A stretch of 64,000 nucleotides of DNA, from contig OZ020616.1 of NCBI GenBank assembly GCA_963971575.1, positions 34,514,306 through 34,578,305 of the forward strand, read 5' to 3'. The stretch is from Liopterus haemorrhoidalis (lineage: Eukaryota; Arthropoda; Insecta; Coleoptera; Dytiscidae). Shown here one piece after another: positions 22,829 to 34,118 of the stretch; the first letter of the stretch is position 1, and each line of letters starts with the position of its first letter. Made by a program: the position numbers and the translations under genes. A model generated the notes under the pieces. It was not told the origin of the DNA, did not search any database, and saw only the letters and a program-made list of their open reading frames with translations.

Positions 22829-22980
22829 ACCTAGAACGCTGTTATATTCTACCCAAGCCATTTAGTTAAGGTCGTACCGACCAATTTAGAATATTTTATA
22901 ATTTTTGCTCCCTCCCAAGCTGAAATCCTGGCTACGTCCCTGATCATGACAATACGCACCTTATTCGCTGTAATCCATTT

Positions 22981-23957
22981 TAGAGATGGGTCGTTCATGA
23001 ACGAACCGGCTCCCTGAGCCGGCTCAGTACACTGACCGAAGTGACACGGTTCACCAAATTGAAATGAGCCGGCTCACGGCTCACTGTATAGTTTCAAGTT
23101 TCAAGGATACGATTGGTCAGGCGATTGTGAGCTGTGACCGGAGTGATCCGGATCTGGATCGATGTCATGTTGAACTTCGCGAGAACCCGGCTTGTAATGT
23201 ATTATCATAAAGTGTATTTTGTCATCAATTTGTAGGGCAGTTTATTTGAAACTAATAGGCTTAGTCTGTATTCTTACAACCGTACTATATAAAAATATTA
23301 AAAATATTACCCAAATCCCAGATGTCCGATTTATAAGGGCAATAAACATCGCCATAAACTTAACACATCTGGTTTAAAATACAGCAGCTACATAAAGTGA
23401 ATTGTTTGTTTCAAAAATGTTAGATAAGATCCGGCGCTAAGCGACATTCTACCTACGACCGAACGACCGCCCGTTCAACAACTGACTGACCCGTGTTCAG
23501 TTCATATATTGCAAGAACCGGCTCTTAACGACGTTCTACCTAGAAACGAATGACCGACCTGTATCTCGGGAAAGTGTTTACCCGGCTCTTCATATAATGC
23601 AAGACCCGGCTCTAAGCGACGTACTACCTACGAACGAACGAACGACCGACCTGTGTCTCGGAAACTGAACAACCTCCACTGATCCGGTTCGCAAACTGAA
23701 CCGAAATTCCCATCTCTATTCGGGAAGCCATTGTAATTAAAAATTAAATGTTTTCGGTAAAATCTAGCAAAGTCTTTTGTGTAGGACAGTCTATTTGAAA
23801 CTAATAGGCGTAGTCTGTACTTTCAAAAGTCTGTACTGGCAAAAATGTTAATTTCATTTTACAATTGTTAAATGTAAAATGCAAAAAAGATAATTCACTT
23901 CTATAGATTTTTATTTATTTAACTTCATTATTTCTTTGTAACAAGATAATGAGGAAG

Positions 23958-24005
<48 letters not shown>

Positions 24006-24355
24006 ATTTGTGAATAAGTCATAATTTACGTCTTCAGTCTTGAATTCATACTAAGAATATTAACAAGAATAAAGGCAATAAAGCGGCAAATATTCAGACG
24101 TTTTTATCGCATTTATTACACTCCGCTTTCCGCTGTCTGTTCATATAATACAAGAGCCATCTGACCGACGTTCTACCTACATATTCCAAACTTACAATCG
24201 TATTGAACGGTGGGAGAAGTGACGACTGACCGACCTGTTTCTCAGGGACAAGTTTACTTAACCGGATCACTGAGCCGGATCAAAGAGCCGGCTCAGCAAA
24301 CTCAACGACCTGCACTGATCCGGTTCCGTAAACTGAGCCGAAATTCCCATCTCTA
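22981..24355 (+). mobile_element. TAGAGATGGG hAT-like non-autonomous element, copy 1
   Basis: Ends TAGAGATGGG and CCCATCTCTA. Perfect 8-bp TSD ATCCATTT at 22973-22980 and 24356-24363. The left 230 bases are nearly identical to the copies at 35231 and 37912 (reverse). Subterminal palindromes GAGCCGGCTC recur. Inside are imperfect tandem units of about 95 bp (GTTTAC...GCAAGAGCCGGCTCTAAGCG...GAACGACCGAC). This copy is longer because it contains an extra partial repeat (around 23778) and a (GA)n tract. Non-coding. Confidence 0.92.
23961..24002. repeat. (GA)n microsatellite
   Basis: Uninterrupted GA repeat of about 20 units preceded by CACACA, unique to copy 1 of the TAGAGATGGG element. Confidence 0.95.
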
Positions 24356-24404
24356 ATCCATTTTACACCATTTCCTCAAATTAACGAACTAGGGCATTCT
24401 TTTG

Positions 24405-24706
24405 CTTCTTCTGCCTCTGTCATTTCTTCACATTCTGTATAAGGATATAAGATTTATCTACGCATGAAGAGGATTTATTACCCCAATCAAAATTTTTAAA
24501 ATACACTTATTTTTTTGTTAAATACATTTTGTTTATATTTTTCGTGCCATGTATTTTTGTAAGTCTCAATATTTTTTCTATATATGGGTCAAAGAACTGT
24601 ATAAGCATGCCAAATTACAACTATCTAGGTGTAGTCATATCGTACAGACACAGAAGTGACAGTATAAGGGTTTTTTCTTATACCTACAAAACCCTAAAAA
24701 GGGGGG
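24405..24706 (+). mobile_element. Family X right-end fragment
   Basis: Text ATATGGGTCAAAGAACTGTA, CATGCCAAATTACAACTATC and ATACCTACAAAACCCTAAAA is the X right end. The GACA tract is nearly absent and the left part of X is missing. Confidence 0.6.
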
Positions 24707-24739
24707 CGTTAGTACAAAGTTGGTAACCACTACCATATA

Positions 24740-25464
24740 CTAGGATTGCCTCTTATATTCGGGATTGCGCTAAACTAGTACTGCCATCTGGCAACTGATG
24801 CTTCTATCGTAAAGTTTAACATTTTTGACGGTATACGTACTCAGAACTTTTTGACGTACGAGCGCTATTTGTGTTGTTTACTTGTGGTGAAAAAAATCAT
24901 CTCGGCTAAAAATGGAATTAAATCGTGAACATTTTCGAGCGATTATTTTTTACAACTTTCGACGTGGATTAACCCAACAACAGTGCATCGATGAACTTAA
25001 TTCAACTTTTGGCGAGGAAGCACCATCATGGGCTGCTGTCTATCGATGGTTTGCCGATTTCAAATTTGGCTGTAGTTCACTTAAGGACGAATTTCATGAA
25101 GGTCGTCCAAAATCGGTTGATGTTCCGAAAAATATATTGATGCTGTGCGTGAACTGATGCTGCAAGATCGTCATGTGACTTATAGTGAGATTGAGGTATC
25201 TTTGGGGATTAGTGGGACCAGCCTACATTCACTATTGCATGAACATTTGGCCGTCAAAAAGATTTGTTCGCGTTGGATCCTACATAATTTGACAATCACA
25301 GTGGAAAAGGCCTCAATCGGAGTGGAAAAAGTGCTTCGAAATTGATTCAAATGCATGCAAAAGTGTATTGATCTTCACGGAGAATATTTGAAAAACAATA
25401 AAGCCACCTTTATTGATAAATAATTGTTTTTGATCTCAAATCCCGAAATATAAAAGGATAACTT
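24740..25464 (+). mobile_element. mariner family 2 element, copy A, internally deleted
   Basis: Left end text CTAGGATTGCCTCTTATATT and CGGGATTGCG matches the outer end of the copy at 38366-38919. The right end AAATCCCGAAATATAAAAGG is its inverse. The 725-bp length reflects a large internal deletion removing the catalytic region. Confidence 0.78.
24912..25401 (+). pseudogene. mariner family 2 transposase pseudogene, catalytic core deleted
   Basis: Starts MELNREHFRAIIFYNFRRGL with the first HTH. YRWFADFKFGCSSLKDEFHE is the linker motif of mariner (WF.F..G..SL.D). A frameshift near 25140 leads to DRHVTYSEIEVSLGISGTSL, the second HTH, ending HLAVKKICSRWILHNL. The sequence then jumps directly to the C-terminal tail (CMQKCIDLHGEYLKN-like, near 25350-25395), so all three catalytic aspartates are missing. 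Confidence 0.85.
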
Positions 25465-25469
25465 ACAAA

Positions 25470-25900
25470 TATAAGGAATTATTTTATTCATCAAAATATG
25501 CACCCATATTGTCTATACACTTTTGCCATTTAAGCGGCCATTTAAGCGGTGGTATAAAACCCTGGCGGACGAGAGTCAATGAATTCCTGGAAGGCCAGTT
25601 TTACAGCATTGTCGGAATTAAACTGTTTTTCTATTAAAAAGTTGTCCAAATTGCGGAAAAAGTGGTAGTCAGTGGGGACTAGGTCTGGTGAGTATCGAGG
25701 ATGATGAAGAAGTTCCAACTCCAATTCCTGTAGTTTTGCCACAGTCATTTGTGCAGTGTGTGGTCTAGCGTTATCATGCAATAAGATAGGAGTCGATCTG
25801 TTGACCAATCTAGGCTGTTTTTTTTTAAGTTTTTGCATCATTTCGTCCAGTTGGTTGCAGTATATTTCTGCTGTGATCGATTAACCAGGTTTTTTTTTGT
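25470..25900 (-). pseudogene. mariner family 3 transposase, C-terminal half
   Basis: Minus strand from about 25870: ITAEIYCNQLDEMMQKLKKK, then ILLHDNARPHTAQMTVAKLQ (second catalytic D), YSPDLVPTDYHFFRNLDNFL (third D, mariner spacing), then FQEFIDSRPPGFY. The first catalytic D and the HTH half are absent. It directly abuts the right end of the family 2 mariner, in opposite orientation. 3' terminal text lies at 25470-25530. Confidence 0.85.
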
Positions 25901-27066
25901 TTGGTTTTTAAGTTACCTGCGTAGTAACACTAGAGCCAAATACACATTATTAATGTTTTGCACGGTAGGCGATGCCGTAGTTTCACGTAAGAACTCATAC
26001 TTCATAATCGTGCGTATTTCCGACCGTTCCATTTTCAACAAAATTAATTTTTTTAAAAAGTTTTTTATATATTTTAGAACATACAATGATTTCTTTAAAC
26101 AGGCTAGATGTATAATTTTACAACAACAAAAAAAACAAAATGAACAGTAAAATATTAAGCTAATGTCAAATAATAAGCTGTTAAAGTTGGCAATATTATT
26201 AACTACAAATTTCATCCTTGACGACCTGATCTATTCCTCATTGTATTTGTACTAAATATTCTACTGCACTATTTCTAATGAACATATTACATTATGTATA
26301 TATAATTACAATAATTACATAGGTAAAATTGTTTTATAAAACTGTAAAACGATTATTACAAAATATTTTTATCAGGATGTAATTGTATAACATTTTACTT
26401 TTTCATTGTATTTCATTTCCGAGGTTATAATGAAAAATTGTACATTATATCTGATGCGCTTCCTTTAAAATATCCGATTTTATTTTTTCTTATTTTTTTA
26501 CAATCAATAGGGGAAGTAAAGTTCAACTTAAAAAAGCTTTATATTTTACTTAAAGATTTTCTTTTCTTATTTGGTTAAAATTGGTTATATTATTAAAATA
26601 AATTTTAGTTATTATTAGTTATACATTTCTAAGATAGAATATTTAAAAATTATGATCAAATTTCATAATTACGCGGGCGAGATAAAAAGTAGTGAGATAA
26701 ATAAAAATGCACGATATCTTATTTTCTGTACAGCATATAAAACGTGAATTTTCTTATACTTATACATATTAAATCATAAAATTTAATACTTCATTTGATT
26801 TTATTTGTAAGCGTTAAATGTTGTTAAACTTCTTATGCCCACCTTAATAATGATGTACTTTCCCGAAATAAAATATCAATTATATATTTTTGGTTGCAGC
26901 ATCTCCATTAAAAGTTTCCACACGCCATCACTGGTATTAACATTTGTTTCTTCTATGTGTTTATTCATGTCGAAATGTTCCACCCTAACATTCTTATGGT
27001 GGAATCATTTATATTAATAATGGAAATTTATGCACCAAACATTTGTAGATGGCATCTACATATTGT
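25901..27066. other. AT-rich DNA, no gene recognised
   Basis: Open frames on both strands around 25833-26215 overlap and lack motifs. The rest is very AT-rich with no repeat boundary I can place. Confidence 0.4.
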
Positions 27067-27637
27067 AAAGTCTGTTCCTTTAGTTTAGGCGGAACTAGCT
27101 TTTCAATTCTAGTTACTTTTACCGATTGATTGATGCTTTTGATCATTTTGTTCAGGAAAAGCCAACTTCAATATATAAAAAAAATAGCTAATGACAAATT
27201 ACAAAAATGAAAATTCCAGTTAGTTCCGCCCAGGGCTGGACTGGTCCACCGAGGTACCGGGTGACCGGCGATTGTCAAAAAATTAAAACTGTTCTTTGAC
27301 TTGTGCAAAAATTTAAGAATTGATCATTTTAAAAACATCCATTTGCGATTTTCGTGCAAACTCCTGAATCTGTAGAAAAGACAATAACACACGCACGTGC
27401 TTAGAAGCGGAGTTTAACACATAGACGTGTAGTAAGACAGGAAACTGTACACGTTACATACGTACTAATTGCACATGTGTATAATAATGTAATAAAGCAC
27501 AGAATATAACTAACGGTGCGCTACTGTATGTTGGTGCATCTCTGTTTTTGATGGCCTCAGATGGTAGGTATAATATAATGCATTTCGTAGATTAAAATTG
27601 TACATTAAATATATTAATTGGTTTAGATATTAAAATA

Positions 27638-29115
27638 TGTCATCAAAAAGAAAAGGAGATTGGGAAAAAAAGCAAATACAGAAAAAGAAATTGCTACAAG
27701 TCGAAGCAGAAAAATGTCAAAAATTAACATCGTTATTCTCAACTACCTGAACTTCAAAAGAAGTACAACAGGTGATAGATGAGCCGACAAATTCAAAGCG
27801 AGAGACAGTAGAACAAGCCGAAAAAAATCCACAATTTGTCAAGATTGTCAGCATATACAACACAGCCAGGAACATTCTGATGAAGCAGATGAGGAAATTT
27901 CTACGCCCAGGCTCGAAAATCATACTGAAGAACAAGTAACATTAAATATAAGTAAATATTTTATAAGGCCCAGTGTTGAAAATATAACTACGTTTTTAAA
28001 ATGCCATCCAATTCAACCACAAATGAAAAAATACAACTTAAATAATCAAAAATTGTACCATCGACAAGATGGCTTTCGTCGATGTTGGTTGACTTTTGAT
28101 AAAAACACAGAAAGATTATTTTGTCTATTTTGCATGGCTTTTTCGAAAATTACCGATCAGTCAATATTTATTACTGGCTATGACGTTAAGAAAGGAAATT
28201 CTACACATAAACATGTTTATGAAAGAATTAAAGAACATGAATTATCGTTATCGCATATAATATACTAGCTGAGTACCCGTGCTTCGCTACGGTATATTGA
28301 TGGTTTGCCATCATCGTACAATCCTTATGTGGTTAAGTCATGGTTCTTTATATATCATATTAACTTTTATAAGCAAAAACCTAGATTGTAGGTTCAGTGG
28401 TTTGGGCTGGGCGTTGATTATGAGTAGGTAGCTTAGTTACGATTTTATATATATAGATAAGATCTCGTTCAGAAAATGTTACTCGAAACCGTGAAATTTT
28501 ACAGAGAATAATCGAGACGGTAAAATTAGTAGGAAAGCGCGGGTTAAGTTATCGAGATACACATGAATCGACTTTGACATTACTCGATAGTAATATAGAT
28601 CATGGTTATTTTTTGGAGTTACTTTTACTTATAAGTAAGTTCGATCTCGTTTTAAAATTGCATATAGAAAAATCTATCAAAAACAGTAAAGATGCGAAAG
28701 GACTCCGCTGTTTAGTCGCATTTATGTCTAAAAGTACAGTTAATTCCATAATAAACACTATATCGTCGTTAATAAAGAAAACGATAGTTGATGAAATAAG
28801 ACGTGCGGATTTATATTCTATTCAAACCGACACTACTCAGGACATAAATATAATCTCCACACATTGGCTTACTCTACTTTAATCATAGCTTTCAAATTTG
28901 TATTAACATTATCTTCCACTCAGGTATCATGTGAATAAACATTTTCAAAATTAAAGTATATTTTAAATAGATTACGAAATTGTTTAGGTCAGAATAAATT
29001 AGAGGCTTTCATGCTCATGTCATGCGAGAAGGATATTTTGCAAAAATTAGATAATGAAGATATTATTGAAAAATTTCCCGAAAAGAGTCGGTTATTAAAT
29101 CATCTTTTAACGTAA
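27638..29115 (+). pseudogene. hAT transposase pseudogene (TTF zinc finger, ZMYM1-like)
   Basis: Begins near 27638 (MSSKRKGDWEKKQIQKKKLL), with a stop and frameshift soon after. The TTF-type finger spans about 28023-28268 (GFRRCWLTFDKN, RLFCLFCMAFSK, NSTHKHVYERIKEHELSLSH). After a foreign insert at 28262-28457 the DUF4371-like region follows: LVGKRGLSYRDT and the first catalytic D in YSIQTDTTQDINI. The sequence then jumps to the C-terminal dimerisation text near 28905-29112 (FSKLKYILNRLRN, EKFPEKSRLLNHLL). The middle of the catalytic core is deleted. Confidence 0.85.
28262..28457 (+). mobile_element. Short retroposon-like insert (RTE/SINE type) in the hAT gene
   Basis: Interrupts the TTF-hAT reading frame. 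Starts CTAGCTGAGTACCCGTGCTT plus CGCTACGG, text common at the start of RTE-like retroposons and their SINEs. It ends GCTTAGTTACGATTTTATAT and ATATAGATA, the usual A/T-rich tail. Family assignment is by recalled similarity only. Confidence 0.5.
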
Positions 29116-29480
29116 TTAAAATAATGAATTATGTATATTTAATTTTATAAGTGTAATTTTTATAATTCATCTTAATTTTTCTGTAGTGTCAGTGTCATTT
29201 CCATGTAAATTAGAATAAAACAATATATAAACATAAAGTGTTTGAACATTTTTGGGATGCAAGGTGGGCCTAACCTACAAATTTCCCCGGGCCTAATCCG
29301 CCTAATCATTTGGAATAGACTGTATATATCTTTTGCACATTTTGTAATATGTGGGAATTTGTAAGAGACTAGTCTCTGTTTTATTCCCCGAAAAGAATAA
29401 AATAAAATAAAAATCTAAATTTTTGTAGACGTAATTTTTTATTTAAATATCTCATTTTGGGAAATTGTGCAAAAATATTA

Positions 29481-29691
29481 AGGCCCGTTTACATGCAGAA
29501 AACGTACTGCAAATTTACAATGTTTAAAAACTTTACAATGCAGAAAATTAAAGACACTGTGCAAGGTAGAGTGAATGTGTAGATTGCACGAAATAGAAAA
29601 GATCAACTCAGTTCTTTAATTTGCGCAAATTTAAATGCACAAGCCAATTTACGTAAATTATTCGAACATGTAAACGGGCCTTTAGTATAAC
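29481..29691. mobile_element. PIF/Harbinger-like MITE, 211 bp
   Basis: Inverted ends AGGCCCGTTTACATG and CATGTAAACGGGCCT with TTA on both sides (29478-29480 and 29692-29694). Non-coding interior with further inverted text (GTACTGCAAATTTAC, GCCAATTTACGTAAAT). Confidence 0.85.
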
Positions 29692-29694
29692 CCC

Positions 29695-30195
29695 AAGACA
29701 TGAACTTGGAGTCATCGCCATCAGGAGCGCTGTCAGTGGCCTCGTTCCAAGTTAGAGAAGTTATTCCAAACTATTCTTTATTAATTTATTTGGATAAAGG
29801 TGTTGAATTGATCATCTAGCGCCGGTGTTACGCATAGGTGAAGCATGCGCTCGCTTGTTGAGCCATTATTTTTTATATATTTCTCTAGCTCGCACATACT
29901 TTCATGTATTTTACCGTCCCATATTTCACATTTGTAAAAAATTGACTTTTCGTAGAAAATCGCTTTTTTTACAATTTTTAAAGAAATTACCTTTTAAAGT
30001 GCTATTTTAAAGCATCATAATGCATTAATTTTACAATTTTCTGAATTGGCAAAATAGGAAAGAGGAAAAGTCATTTACGTGAATTTTTAATTTTTATTCA
30101 TTTTTTATTTATAATAAAATTATATTTCCAAATATTTAAGGGAAAATACAGAAACAATAGATTATAACATTTCGTAAAATTTACACGTAGCCATA
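29695..30195. other. AT-rich DNA, no gene recognised
   Basis: No motif-bearing frame. The open stretch at 29825-30010 is low-complexity. Confidence 0.4.
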
Positions 30196-30751
30196 GAAAA
30201 ATTATTATTATTATTATATTGTACAGAATTAAAGCTTAATAGCTTGTAAATTCAATATATATGGTACATTACATACAGCAATTATGCATAACAAAAATTA
30301 GCAATATTCACATAATTAAATTAGCATTTTTTACATAATATAAATAAGAAGAGAACAAAAATGTACAAAAATAGCAAAAGAAAAAGTAAACGTTACACAC
30401 TGTTAGCTTGTTCTACATAAATAATTAAATTTAGCAAATTTTACAAAAAATCAGATTAAGAAAATCAAAAATCAGGTTCTACACTGTTGGCATTTGGGAA
30501 TCTAAACATTTTTTGAAAGAGTTCACTGAGACTGCACTCACAATATCACTGGGTAACTCGTTCCACTTATGGAAAACTCTGTTTCGCAAGGGATTCGTTT
30601 GAATTTTTCACAACTTAGTTTTAGAGTATGCCCGCGAAGTCTTGTGTTATTACTTAACTTGAACATATAGCACAAGTTAAGGGAAAAGTCGTTGTGTAGA
30701 ATTCTCCATGTTTGGATGAGATCACCTCTCGCTCTTCTTTTGGAAAGTATA

Positions 30752-32018
30752 TATATTCTTTATTCCCTAGGCCTTGCGGCGTTCAGGGTACTAACCATTA
30801 CAAAAAATAAAACAATCAATCCAAAAATAAATAAATAACAATCCAATACAATTTACAATGTGTTTTCAATTTTCTATCTTCTTGCTCCAATGTCCCTCTC
30901 CTTCTTCCTTTTCTCCTTCTGGTTTCCCTCTCCGATCTCCTTCCTTCTTGCTTCCAGTTCTCTCGCCCATCTTTGATTTATTTTATTTCATTCTCTTCCC
31001 TTCCCACCATTTCTTCACCCGTCCTCCTATCTCCCTTCTTTCCTCCCCATTTCTAGGTAACCTCATCCCCCTTCCTTCCTTCCATTTCTCCCCTTCTGCT
31101 TCCCACCGGGTCTCCTTCTTCTTTCCTTTACCCCTTCCTGTTAACCTTCCCCAATCTCCATCCGTCTTGCCTCTAATTCCTTCGCCCACCTCTCCCCCTT
31201 CTATCTTCGTGAAACAGGTCTAATGTGCTCCCCGACCATACTGTCATCTCTCTACACCTCTTCGCGAGGTGCTCTATATCTTCCTCCTCCTCCCCGCACA
31301 TCCTGCACATCTTTTCCTCCTGTTTCCTCCAATATCTATTTCCTCTCTCTTCATTTCCGCACCTTAGCCTCGCAATCCTCCTAACTCTCCCTCCTGACCT
31401 TCCTCTTTCTCCCTTCAAGTAGCTTGGTACCCCTATAGTTCTGACCTCCTTATATCTCTCTGCGCTACTTGATTTGTCTATTCTGACTGTCCTTTCTTGC
31501 TCCCCCACTTCCTTATCCCTCCTCCACAACTCCTCAATCACGCTTATCCCGTCTTTTTTCCTCCTTTCCACCTCTGTCGCATCCACTCCGCATCTCCAGT
31601 AATACTCCTTTCTGATCTCCCCCCATGCGTACCATCTTCCTTTCTGTTCCTCTCTGGCTCTTTCCTCCCAGCATTCCCTCATTATTTTTTTGTCTGTTTC
31701 TATTCTAACTTTCTCCTCGTACTTAACCGCCCTCCTTCCTGTACCCACTTTCATCTTATCCCTTTTCAGTTCCTCTCTTACAATATACCCTGGTGTTGTT
31801 CTATCTACCCCTAAGATCCATCTCAAATATCTCTCCTGTACTCGTTCGACCCCATATAGCAGGATGTTTTTTACCACGGCGTCAAACAACCTCAATCTCC
31901 ATCTAATATCGTCGCTAAACTTCCTCTCTCCTATACTCCACAGCTTCCCCATGACTATCCTTGCCTTCTTTACTCTTTCCCTTATGTGTAGTTCAGCCCC
32001 ATTGTTCCTCGTTAGTAG
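30752..32018 (-). mobile_element. Non-LTR retrotransposon (inner), 5'-truncated, 16-bp TSD
   Basis: Flanked by TCTTTTGGAAAGTATA at 30736-30751 and 32019-32034, the LINE-made duplication of the host LINE's sequence. The 3' end is the complement of TATATTCTTTATTCCCTAGG, the same family as 21007-21559. It encodes the C-terminal part of ORF2. Confidence 0.9.
31173..32010 (-). pseudogene. Inner LINE ORF2 C-terminal domain with zinc-knuckle-like motif
   Basis: Reads from the insertion point: ELHIRERVKKARIVMGKLWS, RLFDAVVKNILLYGVE, VQERYLRWILGVDRTTPGYI, a long charged region and, near the end, MCRMCGEEEEDIEHLAKRC (C-x2-C-x8-H-x4-C). This type of tail is abundant in LINE proteins of ants and other insects. 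It is open through about 280 codons, but its N-terminus is the host LINE's RT, so the long apparent frame starting at 32291 is an accidental in-frame fusion. Confidence 0.82.
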
Positions 32019-32420
32019 TCTTTTGGAAAGTATAGGCAGCTTGAGATGTTGGAGCCGTTCCGGATATTGAAGACCACGAATTGCACGTGGCAGTCTGCTG
32101 ACACGTCGTTGGACAGATTCCATCGCTAGAATATCACGTTGAAAGTACGGGGACCAGACACTGACTGAGTATTCTAGGTGAGGTCTGATATAAGTTTTGT
32201 AAAGTTTAGCAACTAAATTTGGCGACATATTAGTAAATGTTTTACTTAGCATGTAAAGAGCCGTGTTTGAATTTCTCACTACATGGCCCACTTGCTTGGA
32301 CCAGCTTAAATCATTTCAAATGATCACTCCTAGATCATTGTAGACCAATTAGAAATAGTGTCCAAATCGCCTTGTAGATCTCTGCTAGATATTAGAGGAT
32401 TTCCTCTAATAATATTTAAT

Positions 32421-33068
32421 AGAAAAATAATAAAATAATGATGTCTTTATTAATTTATATTTTATGCTTTTGCTTACATCCGGTAATAATTTTTTGTTCT
32501 CCTTTGCATATTTAGACATTTAGATAAGAAATGTTGATCCATTTCTTATCAAATTCACTGACTTGGCAAACACGCCTCGTACTAACTAAAAGAATAAATT
32601 TACTTTAAATTAAGCCTGATAAGCGCACATTAAGGGCATTATTATGAAATACTATACTGATTTTACCTGTAAATTAACAATATTTAGGTAAACTGTTTAA
32701 TTAAATATTTCTACTATGTTCAAGAAAATACTAAATAAAATTTTTGTGGCTCATGATCTTAAAATTTATCAAATGCCTGTCTGTTACAAGTAAACACTCT
32801 TGGAAATTCCCAAGATAATAATGTTCCTGGTAAACAATTGTTTTAAAAACTTTTTTCGGATACTGTAGTTTAAACTAGTGTAAGAGTTTAATTTAGCGAG
32901 CTTAAAATCGCGTTCGAGAAACTGTTGATATATAGTTAAAGTCAACTATCTGTTTTTTTTTTTTCTTGATTTTTCTTTAAAGAAATCCATTTAACCAGCT
33001 CGGAGGTTTTCCATATGTTTTCGCCGACCGTCGCATATGTACTGGATGGAGGGAGGTACTGGATTCAC
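32421..33068. other. AT-rich DNA, no gene recognised
   Basis: No motif or repeat boundary identified. Confidence 0.4.
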
Positions 33069-34118
33069 GGTAAGTTCATCGAAAATCAATTCATCGAAAG
33101 TAAATTCATCGAAAATCAATTCATCGAAAACGTGTTCATCGAAAACGAGTTCATAGAAAGCAAATTCATCGAAAATCAATTCATCGAATGATCAATTCAT
33201 CGAATCGTCAATTCATCGAAAAAATATATATATTTTGTAAATATTTGAGAGGAATGCCGAGGGATCGGAAAGCCAAAAAAACTTCTTCTTTCCATTGAAA
33301 TGTTTGTTGCTGTTTAAATATAAATTAAAAGTTAATTTTTTTTTCAGTGTTATTTTTATTCTCCCTTGTCCTTTATATATAAAAATGTCTGATAATAATT
33401 ATAATAAATAATACAGTAATCCCCCGAGATACGTAATTAATGCGGACCGTAGACTTTTGGGTAACTCGAATTTTACGTAAGTCGAATTGGAATTTTTATA
33501 AAGGAACAAAAGAAATATAAACTACATAAATACGTATATAAAAGAAACAAGATAAAAATAAACTGAAATTCATTTACATATTCTATTCTATATGTACATA
33601 CATACAAATAGAAAATAATTCTTTGTAAAATTGTATGTTACTCTACACAAAAATTTTTCCATTTTTTTAAATTTTTATTTTACGTAACTGCAAATTTACG
33701 TAAGTCGCGTGTTACGTACCTCGGGGGATTATTGTATAACAATATTAATGGTACTTGTTTTATCTGTCACCACATTTTTAACATATAATTTTTGCAAATT
33801 TAAATTAATTTTTAGTGAGATCATTTTTGGTGCATATTTTATCCTCAAATATGCACCAAAGAATCAAAGAATATTATTTTTTTTTTAAACCATATAATAA
33901 ATTTTATGCAATTATTTCTTAGTCTGTCTACTTTTATTGACCACTGCTTTTTTGACTTTCCGATCCCCTCGGCATTCCTCTCAAATATTTACAAAACTTT
34001 TTTTTTTCGATGAATTGGCGATTCGATGAATTTGCTCTCGATGAACTCGTTTTTGATGAACCCGTTTTCGATGAACTCGATTTCGATGAATTGATTTTCG
34101 ATGAACTCGTCGGTTACC
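33069..34118. mobile_element. Foldback-like element with subterminal tandem arrays
   Basis: Both ends are arrays of about 15-bp units (TTCATCGAAAATCAA in the left, its complement in the right, 34010-34118). They are followed inward by a unique inverted segment: GTAAATATTTGAGAGGAATG plus CCGAGGGATCGGAAAG at 33236-33280, its complement at 33953-33996. The outer right end is GGTTACC. The layout is that of foldback elements. There is no coding sequence. A Tigger-like MITE is nested at 33414-33734. Confidence 0.78.
33414..33734. mobile_element. pogo/Tigger-like MITE, 321 bp
   Basis: Ends CAGTAATCCCCCGAGATACG and CGTACCTCGGGGGATTATTG are inverted and flanked by TA (33412-33413 and 33735-33736). 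The CAGTNNTCCCC style terminus and the ACGTAA-rich subterminal text are typical of Tigger/pogo elements. Confidence 0.85.

Larger units (their letters stand above)
21605..22942. mobile_element. hAT element with perfect 8-bp TSD (outer)
   Basis: Ends CAGGGACGTAGCCAGG and TCCTGGCTACGTCCCTG are inverted. The duplication ATCATGAC flanks at 21597-21604 and 22943-22950. The left subterminal region is a G run and a C run (21619-21651). Its own interior is short. A second hAT (21758-22828) is inserted within. Non-autonomous. Confidence 0.92.
27231..29294 (+). mobile_element. hAT element, ZMYM1/TTF-finger type
   Basis: The left end CAGGGCTGGACTGGTCCACC is a typical hAT terminus. The right end is GCCCGGGGAAAT on the complement, ending TA. 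Flanks GTTCCGCC (27223-27230) and AATCCGCC (29295-29302) match 6/8 and lie inside an interrupted MITE-G, fixing the insertion site. It encodes a disrupted TTF-finger transposase. Confidence 0.72.
27068..29322 (+). mobile_element. MITE-G copy interrupted by a ZMYM-type hAT
   Basis: Left part at 27068-27230 has the MITE-G start (GTCTGTTCC...TTTAGGCGGAACTAG) and body (TTTTGATCATTTTGTTCAGG). The right end TAATCATTTGGAATAGACTG resumes at 29303 after the hAT. The uninterrupted element would be about 180 bp, like the copy at 45178-45358. Confidence 0.72.
30490..32400 (-). pseudogene. CR1-like LINE ORF2, two exon-like pieces around an insertion
   Basis: Piece one (about 32400-32035): DLQGDLDTISNWS, then GHVVRNSNTALYMLSKTFTN, KLYKTYIRPHLEYSVSVWSP, VQRRVSRLPRAIRGLQYPER and LPILSKR. 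This is the post-catalytic RT/thumb region (YKTYIRPHLEY..VWSP). Piece two (30735-30490): RRARGDLIQTWRILHNDF, then NNTRLRGHTLKLSCEK and, frameshifted, WNELPSDIVSAVSVNSFKK, which is the standard CR1 C-terminus. It is inactive: the catalytic FADD region is missing and there are frame changes. Confidence 0.82.
30202..32420 (-). mobile_element. CR1-like LINE 3' portion (outer), split by another LINE
   Basis: The RT/thumb region lies at 32035-32400 and the end of ORF2 at 30490-30735, both minus strand. The 3' end is an (ATT)n tract at about 30202-30217, as at the 3' end of the LINE at 56700. The two coding pieces join cleanly once the insert 30752-32018 and its duplicated target are removed. 5'-truncated. 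Confidence 0.8.

Noticed and set aside
31173..32291. Single 372-residue chimeric reverse transcriptase gene
   Set aside because: The 16-bp duplication and resumption of the host LINE at 30735 show two nested elements; the fusion is accidental.
33069..33210. Possible CRISPR array
   Set aside because: Repeats of about 15 bp with no spacer structure, in eukaryotic DNA, and mirrored at 34010-34118.
32991..33220. Protein with FDELIFDEF repeats
   Set aside because: Translation of the 15-bp array of the foldback-like element.
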